A stretch of 64,000 bases of DNA from positions 62,001 through 126,000 of the forward strand of contig NZ_HG726024.1 in the NCBI RefSeq assembly GCF_000499785.1, in the 5' to 3' direction. The notes beneath the pieces were generated by a model. The model saw nothing but the letters and a program-made list of their open reading frames with translations. It did no database searches and was not told the origin of the DNA. Shown here in pieces: positions 8,908-18,497 of this stretch (position 1 is the stretch's first letter; the number at the start of each line of letters is the position of its first letter). This stretch comes from Bacteroides neonati. Its GTDB lineage: Bacteria; Bacteroidota; Bacteroidia; Bacteroidales; Bacteroidaceae. The position numbers and the translations under genes are program-made.

Positions 8908-9471
8908 AATGTCTCTCACATTTTCCGTTAATTGTATTAAGATATTAACTGCCTCCCTTCGCCATGTATGAGGCTTTCCCTCACTCGGACTACTACGGAG
9001 GCTCCGTTGCCATGCCGGATATTCAGAGGACAATACCTCATAACCTGTTAACAGGCGTTCCGGTTTAGGCAATCCCCATTTAGATATGTATCAACTAGTG
9101 GCGCGATGAATTGTCGGATATGGCATTCAACCTTTCCGCTTATTGCGGCTATGTCGTGATAAGTTCTTGCCGTTAGCTCGCCAATCCGATAAGCTACGGT
9201 ATCACAAAAAGACGTTTATAAATATCTTACGTCTTTACCTACAGATGAGTCATAGGTCTACCATTTTATCAATCCAGACATTATCCTCATATTCATCTTT
9301 TCACCTTGCCGTTCAGTCGCAACTTGATATTTAGTTGACTTACGGCTTTCCCGACATGCTACACTCCCTGTCCCGTTTCCGTTTCAGATAAGTCGGGTGA
9401 TGATAGATGTGAAGAACACTTACCTAATCTCCTGCCAAAGAGATATTTGATACATATCCTTATGGGCGCAC

Positions 9472-9717
9472 AGCAGCACGATAATAGGTTTTATGACTTA
9501 TCATAAAGTAAGGAAGTTTGCCACTTGCCCGATAGCGTTGCAGGGTTCGGAAAGATACTTTCAACAGGAAAGCTAAATCCTGATTATCCAATATCTTGTC
9601 GTTAGGATCTAATATTTTGTCGGTATTGATAAGGGATTTTAGGTCTTGTCCGATTTCGGAGAGTTTTTTTGATAGCCGTTCCATCCACTTGTCGAAGTTT
9701 TCGTTGTCTATATACAT
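9472..9717 (-). CDS. 5' exon of an intron-split HTH (excisionase-like) protein
   Basis: First exon, 82 codons, of a small DNA-binding protein. It holds a MerR/excisionase-type helix-turn-helix: LDNQDLAFLLKVSFRTLQRY, then the wing GKLPYFMISHKTYYR. Such proteins are common near the mobilization and integration genes of Bacteroides elements, where they act as excision or regulation factors. Translation without splicing would run three codons into the intron and stop at 9460. The exon ends at a codon boundary (GCT at 9474-9472), just before the intron GTGCG. Confidence 0.7.
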
Positions 9718-9846
9718 TTTGCTTCATTTTTAAGTTTAACATTATTGTTCTCAATCGATTGATGAAGCAAAGTTCGGCAAATGGATGAAAATAAGTTAGG
9801 GGTGTACCACTGGTACACCCCTATAAATAGTTGTTAAATATTTGAT

Positions 9847-10519
9847 TTATAGATAGCCTTTCTTTTTGCTTTCTTCATTAATGGCTTTACGAAGCGTATC
9901 TAAAAATTCGGTTATTTTTGATGGTTTACGACTAACGACACTTTCATGCTTCTTATGCACATCGCCCAATTTAATATTGAAAAGGTATTCAAAGGCTCTT
10001 CCGATTTCTGTAAGTGGTGCTTCTGTACCAGTGCGCGTTACCACTCTTTTAGATAGGAACAATCCACTAACTATCTCCATAATTTCAATAAGATAGGTTT
10101 CGTCTGTAAGGTAGAGCGGCGAGAGTGGAAGTTTATTCTTCCGGTTTTGGAATTGAACCGGATATTTAATTTGCATATTGAGTATGCGGATTTCCGTATT
10201 TACAAGTCCTATCGCTTCATCAATAAGCAATGACAAGGCGTTTTTCCCCCTGCTCAAATTGTACTCGATACGACTTGAGCCTGTTTAGTCCAAAAGAGAA
10301 GTAACGTAATAATACAGCGTAGTCCTGTTCCTTTATAGCAATACTTACTAAGTGATTGGCAAGTTCTTGCAATGCGGGCGTAAAATCATTTACGGCAAAC
10401 TCTTTCTGTGAGTGTTCCGACAATAGTCGGAAAAATCTCAAATCTGATAAGTCTTTCATAATTAATACATTTACATATTGATGAATTGCGTTGCTTTGCT
10501 GAGGATTGCGTTGATACAA
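9847..10519 (-). pseudogene. RteC-like regulator split by a frameshift
   Basis: Two overlapping minus-strand frames together look like one regulator. The 5' frame (10519-10220, 99 codons) runs to QFEQGEK and then leaves frame; the 3' frame (10257-9847) has no ATG at its start (only TTG) and continues NALSLLIDEA. Its end, IGRAFEYLFNIKLGD and then ITEFLDTLRKAI, fits the C-terminal region of RteC, the CTnDOT excision regulator. The frames meet at a run of five G followed by five A (10250-10241 on the minus strand); one base fewer would restore a single protein of about 225 aa. It could be a true pseudogene, a phase-variable tract or a sequencing error. Confidence 0.55.
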
Positions 10520-10577
10520 TTCTCTCGTAGCAAGCGGTTTGAATGAGTTTTTTCATACCGGTTATATTTTGTTGTAT

Positions 10578-12377
10578 TTATGATTTACGGTTATTTTTTC
10601 CACCAATCGTCCACCTCTTTGCTCGGTTGTAGGTTTCCCACATACGAGCGTATTCTCCTTTAAGAGCAAGTAGCTGCTCATGTGTTCCCTGCTCGGCTAT
10701 CACACCCTTATCTACATACAGAATTCGGTCGGCATTGGTGATTGTAGACAATCGGTGAGCGATGACCAATACCGTCTTTCCTTTGATGAGATGAGAGAAT
10801 GCTTCCAGAATCTTACCTTCGTTTTCGGGGTCGGCAAAGGCGGTGGCTTCGTCCAGCAAGATAATAGGGGAATCTTTTAATATGGCGCGAGCCAAGGCTA
10901 TGCGTTGTGCTTCACCACCAGAGAGGTAGATGCCTCCTTCGCCTACCAATGTCTGATAACCATTGGGTAAGGATTCTATAAACTCATGGCATTGAGCGGC
11001 ACAGGCAGCTCGTGCCACTTCCTCAAAGGTTGCAGTCTTGTTCCCCATACGGATATTCTCCTCGATGGTATCGAAGAAGAGCATATTATCCTGAAAGACA
11101 AAAGCTACGTTGTCCATCAACACCGAAGTGGGAATCTCTTTGACTGGTACTCCTCCTATTAAGAGTTTTCCGCTTTGAACGTCCCAAAAGCGGGCGGCAA
11201 GCATAGCAACGGTACTTTTACCGGCTCCCGAAGGACCGACTAATGCAGTTATCGTACCGGGATGGGCGATGAAAGATATCGCTTTGAGTATCGGCGTGGT
11301 GTCGTAGGCAAAAGAGACGTTGCGAAATTCCACTGAAGCGTCTTTGGGATGTCGGGGAATGTCAGGCTCTTCGATTTCGTCCATATAGAGAATGTCATCA
11401 ATCTTCTGTACACCCATGTTGTTCTGATTCAGAAAGCTGCCTATCCACAAGAGTTTAAGCACGGGAAAGAAAACAGCCACGCCGAAAAACAGGAACATGA
11501 GTAGCACCGGCACGAAAGTGGCATACGAGGCACTCCCCACAAGCAGCCACACTGCCACGGGAATGATGAAGAGCAGTGCCGAAGAGAGTATGGTAAGGAA
11601 ACCTACATATGTGGGTTGGTATTGTACGTTTACCTCGTTGGCAAATTTGCGGTACTCCTTGATGTCGTCATTGAGTTTGCGATAGGCATTAGTCGATTCG
11701 GTGAAGGTCTTCACCACCTGAATACCGCGAATATATTCCACAATACTAGCATTCATTCTACCTAAGGTCTCCACATACCGTTTGGAAACCTCCCGGATTT
11801 TTTTGCCGGTGTACATTCTTCCCATCACATAGAATGCCATCGCCAGCACAGCCAATACTACGATAGCCAACCGCCAGTCTACGGCAAACATATAGCTGAC
11901 GAGAATCAGCGGAAAAAGTAGGGCAGTTACGATGTCTGGGATATGGTGGGCAATAAACAGTTCGATGCGCTCCACGTCGTCGCTCATTATTTTCTTCAGT
12001 TCTCCCGAAGCTCGGCGGGAAAAGAACCCCAAGGGCAAACGAACCATTTTTTGTGCTAGCTGCATTCGTATTTCATACAGAATGTTGAAAGCGGCAATGT
12101 GCGAGAGCATGAGGGAAGCAAACGTGAGCACTCCGAAAGCGAAGAAAGCTCCCAAGGCGATATAGCTCCACAGCCAGATGTATGCCTTGTCAATCAATGA
12201 GGGATCAAGCGCATGCTCTGCCAATTCGATGAGAATATTGTACACCGCTATGATCGGCACAAACTGCACGACGGCGGTGATAACTGCCAACAACATCGCC
12301 CCGATGAGCAGCCGACGTTTAGTGCCGGCAATTTCTATCAACCGTGCCAGCCCGGTCTTGCGTTTATTTGTATCCAT
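10578..12377 (-). CDS. fused ABC transporter permease/ATPase, YbtP/Q-like half-transporter (second of pair)
   Basis: 599-residue half-transporter with six predicted membrane segments in residues about 25-315 and a nucleotide-binding domain after 345. Walker A GPSGAGKS is at 381-388, signature LSGGEAQ at 485-491, and Walker B IILLDE at 505-510; all ATPase residues look intact, although the D-loop region reads AFADPENE. It starts four bases after the first half-transporter, with which it should form a heterodimer. The neighbours (TonB receptor, DUF4374 lipoprotein) make uptake of a siderophore or related iron chelate across the inner membrane the best guess, as for YbtP/YbtQ; drug export cannot be excluded. 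Confidence 0.8.
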   Translation of the reverse strand: MDTNKRKTGLARLIEIAGTKRRLLIGAMLLAVITAVVQFVPIIAVYNILIELAEHALDPSLIDKAYIWLWSYIALGAFFAFGVLTFASLMLSHIAAFNILYEIRMQLAQKMVRLPLGFFSRRASGELKKIMSDDVERIELFIAHHIPDIVTALLFPLILVSYMFAVDWRLAIVVLAVLAMAFYVMGRMYTGKKIREVSKRYVETLGRMNASIVEYIRGIQVVKTFTESTNAYRKLNDDIKEYRKFANEVNVQYQPTYVGFLTILSSALLFIIPVAVWLLVGSASYATFVPVLLMFLFFGVAVFFPVLKLLWIGSFLNQNNMGVQKIDDILYMDEIEEPDIPRHPKDASVEFRNVSFAYDTTPILKAISFIAHPGTITALVGPSGAGKSTVAMLAARFWDVQSGKLLIGGVPVKEIPTSVLMDNVAFVFQDNMLFFDTIEENIRMGNKTATFEEVARAACAAQCHEFIESLPNGYQTLVGEGGIYLSGGEAQRIALARAILKDSPIILLDEATAFADPENEGKILEAFSHLIKGKTVLVIAHRLSTITNADRILYVDKGVIAEQGTHEQLLALKGEYARMWETYNRAKRWTIGGKNNRKS

Positions 12378-12381
12378 AGCC

Positions 12382-14148
12382 TTACTGTTTATTCGATTGT
12401 TTGAACTTCCATCCTTTTACCCGTTGTTGTTCCTCCCAAAGATTGCGATACAGTCCTTCCTCTGCCAAAAGAGCTTGATGCTTGCCTTGCTGCACCACCC
12501 GTCCTTGGTCTATCACTACAATATTATTGGCACTTATCACCGTGCCCAAGCGATGAGCGATGATGACTACAGTCTTTTCTTTCACCAAGTCGTTGATAGC
12601 ATCTTGGATGTGAACCTCGTTTTCGGGATCGAGCGAAGCGGTTGCCTCGTCAAGCAACACGATGGGCGCATCTTTCAAAATGGCACGGGCAATAGAGATA
12701 CGCTGTTTCTCTCCACCGGAGAGTGTGCTACCTCCTTCACCCACCATCGTTTCGTAGCCATCAGGCATGGCGGTGATGAAGTTGTGGCATTGCGCCTTGC
12801 GTGCGGCAGCTTCTATCTCTTCACGGGTAGCTGTCTCACGTCCCACGCGGATGTTGTTATAAATGGTATCGTTGAAGAGATACACATCCTGAAAGACGAT
12901 GGAAACTTGTTGCATCAGTGTATGCACGGTGTAGTCTTTGATGTTTCGTCCGCCAAATAGGATTTCCCCCTCGCTTACATCCCAGAAACGGGCAATGAGT
13001 CGTGTCAATGTCGTTTTGCCCGAACCCGATGGCCCCACAAAAGCGGTCAGTTCCTTTTCGGGAATGGTAAGTGATACATCCCGAAGTACGGGAATATCGG
13101 CATTATAGCTGAAACTGACGTGACGGAACTCTATCTCTGAGTTGACAACATCTTCTATTATACCCTCCGGAAGTACGGGCGTTTTGCAAAGAGCATCAAT
13201 GCGTTCGGCTCCCAGCTTCATGTAGTTGATGAGGGCGATAAAGGTCAAGGCGTTGATGAGTGGGGCATAGATAGCCGATCCTGCCAGCAGGAACATGATG
13301 TAAACGGGCATGGAGACTTTGGCATTTAACAACATCGAGAAGCCAAGTAGCATAATAAGAACTAGACCGCCATTGAGCAGAGTGGAAGCCAGCGTGATGC
13401 TGGGTGCGGGAGCCGCTTCCAAACGGATGCTCTCCCGCTTGAGATCACGGAAAGCTCGTTCCAAGCGTTCAAACTTATTGCCGCTCAGGTTGAAAGCCTT
13501 AATCAGGCGGATACCTTGTATATACTCGATCATGCGCGAAGCGGCATTGGTCTTTATTTTTTGATGCCTCTTGCCCAAGGTCGCCACAAAATGATTGGTA
13601 AGCAACATCATAGGGTATGCCAATGGAATGACAGCCGCTGCCGCCAAAGCCAATTGCCAGTTAAAGAACAAGAGCGACACCAAAGCAACGATGGGCATCG
13701 CCAGCCCGCCAAAGAACTGACCGATAAGGTGAGTGGTAAGCATTTCCACATTGTTGTAGTCGCTGACAATGTATGCCCCGATGTCGCCGGGATCACGACT
13801 GTTGAAAAAACTCATCGGCAGGCGGCGCAAGTGATCGACCACAGCCAAACGGCCGTTACAACATATTTCGTAGCCGTCGCGATAGGCTACGAGGTAGGCT
13901 TTCTTGCCAATTAACCAAAGGCAGATAAGAGAGATGAAGAGCAACAAGCACGCCCAACCGATGTTCACGAGGTTTATCGACATGCCGGGATTTTGCAGAG
14001 GTTTGAATACCTCCCACACCACGAGCAGCATTGCCCCATACGGTGCGCCACGAAAAAAGTACTCCGCAACCGTCCAGCCTATCAGCGGACGCAAGCGACG
14101 GGGCTGCCCCATCGTGGCGGAATTGAGTATTTGAGAGAGATTGTTCAT
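12382..14148 (-). CDS. fused ABC transporter permease/ATPase, YbtP/Q-like half-transporter (first of pair)
   Basis: 588-residue partner of the downstream half-transporter. Membrane segments lie in about residues 20-310. The nucleotide-binding domain has Walker A GPSGSGKT at 372-379, the signature LSGGEKQ, and IVLLDEATASLDPENE as Walker B plus D-loop. The conserved order and tight coupling point to a heterodimeric ABC exporter-fold transporter like YbtPQ or IrtAB that imports iron-siderophore. It lies after the DUF4374 gene, from which it is separated by a stem-loop (14229-14271) that could reduce read-through. Confidence 0.8.
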   Translation of the reverse strand: MNNLSQILNSATMGQPRRLRPLIGWTVAEYFFRGAPYGAMLLVVWEVFKPLQNPGMSINLVNIGWACLLLFISLICLWLIGKKAYLVAYRDGYEICCNGRLAVVDHLRRLPMSFFNSRDPGDIGAYIVSDYNNVEMLTTHLIGQFFGGLAMPIVALVSLLFFNWQLALAAAAVIPLAYPMMLLTNHFVATLGKRHQKIKTNAASRMIEYIQGIRLIKAFNLSGNKFERLERAFRDLKRESIRLEAAPAPSITLASTLLNGGLVLIMLLGFSMLLNAKVSMPVYIMFLLAGSAIYAPLINALTFIALINYMKLGAERIDALCKTPVLPEGIIEDVVNSEIEFRHVSFSYNADIPVLRDVSLTIPEKELTAFVGPSGSGKTTLTRLIARFWDVSEGEILFGGRNIKDYTVHTLMQQVSIVFQDVYLFNDTIYNNIRVGRETATREEIEAAARKAQCHNFITAMPDGYETMVGEGGSTLSGGEKQRISIARAILKDAPIVLLDEATASLDPENEVHIQDAINDLVKEKTVVIIAHRLGTVISANNIVVIDQGRVVQQGKHQALLAEEGLYRNLWEEQQRVKGWKFKQSNKQ

Positions 14149-14228
14149 AAGGATAAGGATATTGTTTTGAAGATGAAGTCTCTTTTTTGAAAATTGCCGC
14201 TCATATAATGATTAGGCAATCAATGAAA

Positions 14229-14271
14229 AGGGCAAAGAGAAAGCCGATATTTCAACACTCGTCTTTGCCCT
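14229..14271 (-). terminator. stem-loop after the DUF4374 gene
   Basis: Ten-base perfect arms AGGGCAAAGA / TCTTTGCCCT around a 23-base loop; on the minus strand the right arm is followed by TTTTC. It sits 20 bases past the DUF4374 stop and 80 bases before the ABC pair, so it may end or attenuate the receptor transcript. Confidence 0.5.
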
Positions 14272-14290
14272 CCTGATTTTGGACTATCAC

Positions 14291-15544
14291 TTAGTTGAAA
14301 AAGTACATATATGCTATATTTCCACTTGTCGATAGTGCCTGTCGCACCTTTCCTGTTGTGGGATTGTATGCAAAAACGCCCGAAGCGTCTACACCATACG
14401 CAGCAAATAAGACTTCATCATTATGATATTCTATTGCCACGCTATGACCATCTGTGTAGGGTATTCCTTCAATTTTCTTGATTGTTTTGGTGTTCAAGTC
14501 TATTATTACCGCCATGGAATTGCGTGCCGTATAAGGGTTATTGCCATTTAGCTCTACAATACCGACATAAGCAGCAACCTTTCCACTGCCAATATACTTG
14601 CAGTTGAATACCGTTGCCGGTTTATAGGTACTTCCCTCAATGCTTGTGTTGCTCATATCCCACGTTTTGGTTTCGTCAAACTCTTGTTTTCCTGCAGGAA
14701 TACAAACAAATCCATTTTTCAAGTATGTGGGGTCATATCCGAAATAACCTGTACAAGCCATGTAAATGTCATTTTGTTCATTTGTAAATACCATCCCTTT
14801 GAGGAAAGGACGGGTCGGAAAGCAAAGACCGCTCGTTTTCTCGGAAATTACTTTTACCACCTTGTCGGTTTTAGTATCAATAACAGCTACGTCCACCTGT
14901 CTATAGTCTGCAAATGGCATCCAGTTTTCTCCTATCTGATCGAGAGGCAAGTAGTATAGACCATCACGCAAGATGCCGTAAGCAGGTTCCGGGCTTGCAT
15001 CATTATGGGCATATTGCTTCAAGTCTATTTCTCCTTTCTTTTCCAAAGTCTTCGGGTTTACAATCATTATTCGTCCCAAAACATATGTGGGAATATAAGC
15101 CTTCTCTGCACTCACCTGTGTCAGGTTAATAGGATAAGAACCGGGAATAATCTGCATTTCTGCAGCTTTCTCCAATCCTTTGTAAGAACGTGCATATCTA
15201 ATAATGGTTTGTGTACCTTTACCACCATGCTCAGGAAAGACAAAAACATCATTTCCCACAATAGAGATAGAGGCAGCAAAACCAGTTTGAATGCCCTTGT
15301 TCATACTCAAAGAACCCGATAGCGCAGGTATCTGTTGCAGATATGACTGTCCACTTGCTCCATCGGCATTTTTCACTGTTGTTTCTATCAGAATATTACC
15401 TTCTCCTCCCAAAGGATTGTTCGGACTTGGATGTTCTCCATTATTTTTCTCACACGATGCTACAAACAACATCATTACACTCATGGCTATAAGTTGCCAA
15501 CTATTGAATACTACTTTCATTTTCATTTTTTTAATGATTATCAA
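14291..15544 (-). CDS. DUF4374 surface lipoprotein (siderophore/iron uptake associated)
   Basis: 417-residue predicted lipoprotein. The signal peptide ends in a lipobox (MMLFVASC) with Cys near residue 30; in-frame ATGs at 15526 and 15520 are equally plausible starts. The body is made of repeated strand-rich blades (TIIRYARSYKG, IMIVNPKTLEKKG, VAVIDTKTDKVVKVI, MAVIIDLNTKTIKKI), as expected of a beta-propeller. DUF4374 proteins in Bacteroides are encoded beside TonB receptors, and the xenosiderophore-binding XusB is described as a propeller lipoprotein of this kind. It starts 11 bases after the TonB receptor gene, so the two probably work as receptor plus surface capture protein. Confidence 0.75.
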   Translation of the reverse strand: MIIIKKMKMKVVFNSWQLIAMSVMMLFVASCEKNNGEHPSPNNPLGGEGNILIETTVKNADGASGQSYLQQIPALSGSLSMNKGIQTGFAASISIVGNDVFVFPEHGGKGTQTIIRYARSYKGLEKAAEMQIIPGSYPINLTQVSAEKAYIPTYVLGRIMIVNPKTLEKKGEIDLKQYAHNDASPEPAYGILRDGLYYLPLDQIGENWMPFADYRQVDVAVIDTKTDKVVKVISEKTSGLCFPTRPFLKGMVFTNEQNDIYMACTGYFGYDPTYLKNGFVCIPAGKQEFDETKTWDMSNTSIEGSTYKPATVFNCKYIGSGKVAAYVGIVELNGNNPYTARNSMAVIIDLNTKTIKKIEGIPYTDGHSVAIEYHNDEVLFAAYGVDASGVFAYNPTTGKVRQALSTSGNIAYMYFFN

Positions 15545-15555
15545 TTGATTTGTAT

Positions 15556-17904
15556 TTATCTGAAGACGTATCGCAATTTCACTCCAAAACTTCTACCCGG
15601 TAAAGGACGATTAAACTCCGACAAAACTGTGGAACTGGTCAGATTCTTTATTTTACCCGATATGAACAGCCGTTGATTCATGAAACTGTACTCAAAGCCA
15701 AGATCTATCGTTGTACTTCGAGGGATGCGACGTTTTGCATTCTCGGTTATTTCAAAGTCGTAGAGGTACTCTTCCACAAAAGCCAGATCGACAAATAGCC
15801 GTGTGTTTTGGCCTTTACCGCCGAAAAGATTTTCTTTGTGAAACTCCAAGCCTGCATTTGCCATGAAATAAGGAATATTGGGCATTCGTTTTCCTTTTGT
15901 TGCATTGGGTATATTACTGCCTTCCTCATGGCTTCTTACATCACGTAAGTCTTGGTAAGTAACATTGCCATAAGTATATAAAAAAGGGAATATATCCGCC
16001 TTCACTTCAAACTCCACACCAAGGGTTCGCATTTCTCCGAAATTTTGGTATTGGGCGCCGAAAATCCCTTTTGTAAAGCGAATCATATCCTGTAAATACA
16101 TATAGTACCCACTCAATTCTATTTGTAGATTACTCGGATGGATTCCGGTTACATCGTAGAGCACACCTGCATTTGCACTCAGGTTACGCTCAGGTAACAA
16201 TCTCTCTGATGGACTGATGGTATAGCCATCTCCTAACAACTCATTTTCTGATGGAATGCGTACGTCATATCCACCCGATAGTTTACCCATAAAGAAAGGT
16301 GTGAAGCGGTAGCGCATAGCGTTGCTAAACCCTATACTGTTCTTGTTTAGATTAATATCCTCTACAGGGATGTTCACATAAATGTTTTGATAGAATGTAT
16401 TCATCGAATACCAATAATATCTCGACGTGAGCGAGTTAAGAAACTTGTCGTTTTTTGTGCGGTAATCGTAGGTCAAACCTACCGTCCAGCTACGCATACG
16501 CGAGTCAAAATCTGTTTTCTTCCCCAGACTTTTTTCCTTGGTTGGATCTGAGGGATACCCATTGGCCAAGGTGAAAACCGAATTAAAACTGACAGAATGA
16601 TGCTTGTCTATCAGATATTCAAGACTCAGCTTATTCATAAACGTAGCTTTTTTATTATCCGATTCTGATGCGTATCGTGTACCCAGCTCGCCACCATGGA
16701 GCGAAGGAGTAGGATAAGAAACCCCACTCCAATCGTACCATACTTTAGTAGTGTCTACTAGCCCATATTGCGTATAGCCAATTGCTGTACTCATATCTAA
16801 GTCTAAGCCCTCTAACAGAAAATTGTCTTTCTCTAATTTATTGGCTAGCATATAAAGGCGCGACCTCGTATGCGCCTTTCTTATATCGGTTTCTATACCT
16901 TGTATTTCCTTGTAGGTATCAATAAATACGGGTTCAAACTCAACGTCATCAAACCACCAGTTCTTGGCTTTAAGACTTCCTCCTACGAGTGTTTTTCTGA
17001 AGTTGTCGTGATTGCGTTTGATTTTCAATCCTTTAACATAAGGAGATTCCATCGTGTAATCATTGTCTGCATAAGTATAGCCTCCTCCAATGCCAAAGAC
17101 CAATCCAGCATCTTTCAAGTTCCTTTTGAACACCGTTTGCGCCTTGTTTACATTAAACGACTCACGAGTATAGCTTAAATCAGCATAACGATCCGGATAT
17201 TCTTTTATCACAATATTAACTGCTCCCCCCATTGATGACCCTCCAAACTTGGCAGGAACCACGCCTTTGTATATCTCAATCCTATCAATCATATCAATAG
17301 GTATGTCATTTAGGTCAATAAAGTCTGACTGATCATTCAGAGGTGTTTCATCAATAAAGAAGCCTATGCGTTTGCCCTCTAAACCACGTACAGACAATCG
17401 AGAAGTGCTACCCACTCCTCCAGAAGAACGGATGGCAACGCCTACGGTCTTCGCTAATATTCCTTGAACATCACTCACTGTCCCTTGCAGCTGCTTCATG
17501 CTGATGACCGATACGGGCATGGCTTGCTCCCGAATCTTGCGGGCTTCACTTTTGCCCATCACCACCACTTCGTCCAGCGATTTGACTTCGGCTTTCAGGC
17601 GGATGATTGCTTTCTTAACGCTCTCTTTGCTCACGGTTATTGTTTGAACTGATGTTTGGTAGCCCACGAATTTTACCGTGAGCGAGTAAGTACCGAAAGG
17701 AATATCAGGAAAGGAGAACTCGCCGTGTTTATCGGCAACACCGCCCTTTTTCAGTTCCTCAATAAAGAGGGTTGCTCCGGGCAGTGGATCTTCGCCAGTG
17801 TTGTCGATAACCACGCCCGCAATCCGCCCCCCACCTGTTTGGGCGGATACACTGATGCTCATGAGCATCAGTATCAATAGAGAAAATAGTACTTTTTGTT
17901 TCAT
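15556..17904 (-). CDS. TonB-dependent outer-membrane receptor with N-terminal carboxypeptidase-like domain
   Basis: 782-residue receptor. A signal peptide (to about residue 21, ...SVSAQ) is followed by a CarboxypepD_reg-like beta-sandwich (about 26-110: AGVVIDNTGEDPLPGATLFI), the plug (about 120-235, with MPVSVISMKQLQG and RVEIYKGVVPAKFGGSSMGG-like residues) and a 22-strand-type barrel ending in the aromatic C-terminus ...VKLRYVFR. It imports a ligand through the outer membrane using TonB energy. The adjacent DUF4374 lipoprotein and YbtPQ-like ABC pair suggest an iron-siderophore or haem-like substrate. It is complete, without SusD, so it is not a glycan-uptake pair. Confidence 0.85.
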   Translation of the reverse strand: MKQKVLFSLLILMLMSISVSAQTGGGRIAGVVIDNTGEDPLPGATLFIEELKKGGVADKHGEFSFPDIPFGTYSLTVKFVGYQTSVQTITVSKESVKKAIIRLKAEVKSLDEVVVMGKSEARKIREQAMPVSVISMKQLQGTVSDVQGILAKTVGVAIRSSGGVGSTSRLSVRGLEGKRIGFFIDETPLNDQSDFIDLNDIPIDMIDRIEIYKGVVPAKFGGSSMGGAVNIVIKEYPDRYADLSYTRESFNVNKAQTVFKRNLKDAGLVFGIGGGYTYADNDYTMESPYVKGLKIKRNHDNFRKTLVGGSLKAKNWWFDDVEFEPVFIDTYKEIQGIETDIRKAHTRSRLYMLANKLEKDNFLLEGLDLDMSTAIGYTQYGLVDTTKVWYDWSGVSYPTPSLHGGELGTRYASESDNKKATFMNKLSLEYLIDKHHSVSFNSVFTLANGYPSDPTKEKSLGKKTDFDSRMRSWTVGLTYDYRTKNDKFLNSLTSRYYWYSMNTFYQNIYVNIPVEDINLNKNSIGFSNAMRYRFTPFFMGKLSGGYDVRIPSENELLGDGYTISPSERLLPERNLSANAGVLYDVTGIHPSNLQIELSGYYMYLQDMIRFTKGIFGAQYQNFGEMRTLGVEFEVKADIFPFLYTYGNVTYQDLRDVRSHEEGSNIPNATKGKRMPNIPYFMANAGLEFHKENLFGGKGQNTRLFVDLAFVEEYLYDFEITENAKRRIPRSTTIDLGFEYSFMNQRLFISGKIKNLTSSTVLSEFNRPLPGRSFGVKLRYVFR

Positions 17905-17933
17905 TGTTTATTTATATGATTGTTGGTTTCTCC

Positions 17934-18209
17934 TTAAATGCTGGGATCGGGAGCTTCCGACTTGGAAACGACTACAGGAGTTATACCTGAAGAGTTTCCT
18001 TCGGTTACTTTTTTTGTAAGTACCTCAACATCCTTAAACTCTACTCTGGCAATCGCCTTTTTGGGATTGAGTGCCGTTTCGTCAGCAATGAGTTTGGCCA
18101 CTTCACGTTCTTTCAACATACCCGTAGAACGTAGCACGGGATACCATTTGGCAGCTTCCTTCGGCTTGGAAAGATTTTTGCGGGCTGCTTTGTTATAAAG
18201 TATAAGCAT
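17934..18209 (-). CDS. short HU-like DNA-binding protein
   Basis: 91-residue protein whose first 50 residues (YNKAARKNLSKPKEAAKWYP then GMLKEREVAKLIADETALNP) match the start of the Bacteroidetes HU-like family, which normally begins with a KYY/KWYP motif and continues for 120-160 residues. The central part of the HU fold seems shortened: the typical second helix and beta arms are missing and the C-terminus is a Ser/Pro-rich tail. It may be a compact or partly deleted version. It lies between the DUF1858 gene and the TonB receptor (29 bases upstream of the latter), so it is likely in the same transcript. Confidence 0.5.
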   Translation of the reverse strand: MLILYNKAARKNLSKPKEAAKWYPVLRSTGMLKEREVAKLIADETALNPKKAIARVEFKDVEVLTKKVTEGNSSGITPVVVSKSEAPDPSI

Positions 18210-18257
18210 AAATCGATATTGTTTTGTGCCCTTTCGGGCAGTTATTAGTAGTAATTT

Positions 18258-18497
18258 TCAATATTTGAACTGTATATCTTCTCGTTCCATTTCTCCTTTG
18301 AGGTATGTGAGAAGAGTCTCCATATCGTCTCCTACTGTAAAGGCAATGCTCTCAATAGTAGTGCAATGCCCTAACGTACAGGTTGATACAGGATTGATTA
18401 AAGAAACATAACGACTGTCTCGTTTCACCAGTCGATGAATCAACTGCGGATAGGTAGTCAGAACCCGATGTATCGGGGTATATTTATTGATGCTCAT
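18258..18497 (-). CDS. DUF1858-like small protein
   Basis: 79-residue protein. The pattern INKYTPIHRVLTTYPQLIHRL, a central TCTLGHC with two Cys, and the C-terminal helix ending DMETLLTYLKGEM resemble DUF1858 domains, which occur in hybrid-cluster-protein and iron-sulfur repair contexts. An open frame extends up to 18662, but the ATG at 18497 overlaps the methyltransferase stop (ATGA), which argues for translational coupling from there. Role: possible redox or metal-linked accessory of the iron locus (inference). Confidence 0.55.
   Translation of the reverse strand: MSINKYTPIHRVLTTYPQLIHRLVKRDSRYVSLINPVSTCTLGHCTTIESIAFTVGDDMETLLTYLKGEMEREDIQFKY

Larger units (their letters stand above)
6987..9471 (-). 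mobile_element. group II intron with reverse transcriptase, inserted in an HTH gene
   Basis: The intron (2485 bases) begins at 9471 with GTGCGCCC, a good fit to the group II 5' GUGYG consensus, and ends with ...CCTAC at 6987, a fit to the 3' AY rule. Removing it restores the host reading frame exactly. The ribozyme 5' part (domains I-III) is about 560 bases (9471-8908), the intron-encoded protein occupies 8907-7102, and domains V and VI follow. All elements for mobility by retrohoming are present, apart from a decayed endonuclease domain in the protein. It sits on the sense strand of its host gene, as needed for splicing. Confidence 0.85.

Noticed and set aside
8908-9072. 55-codon extension of the intron reverse transcriptase
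   Set aside because: Lies in ribozyme sequence needed for domains I-III; the family start is at 8907.
12178-12960. 260-codon plus-strand frame opposite the ABC transporter genes
   Set aside because: Spans the two real minus-strand genes, has no domain pattern; shadow of high-quality coding sequence.
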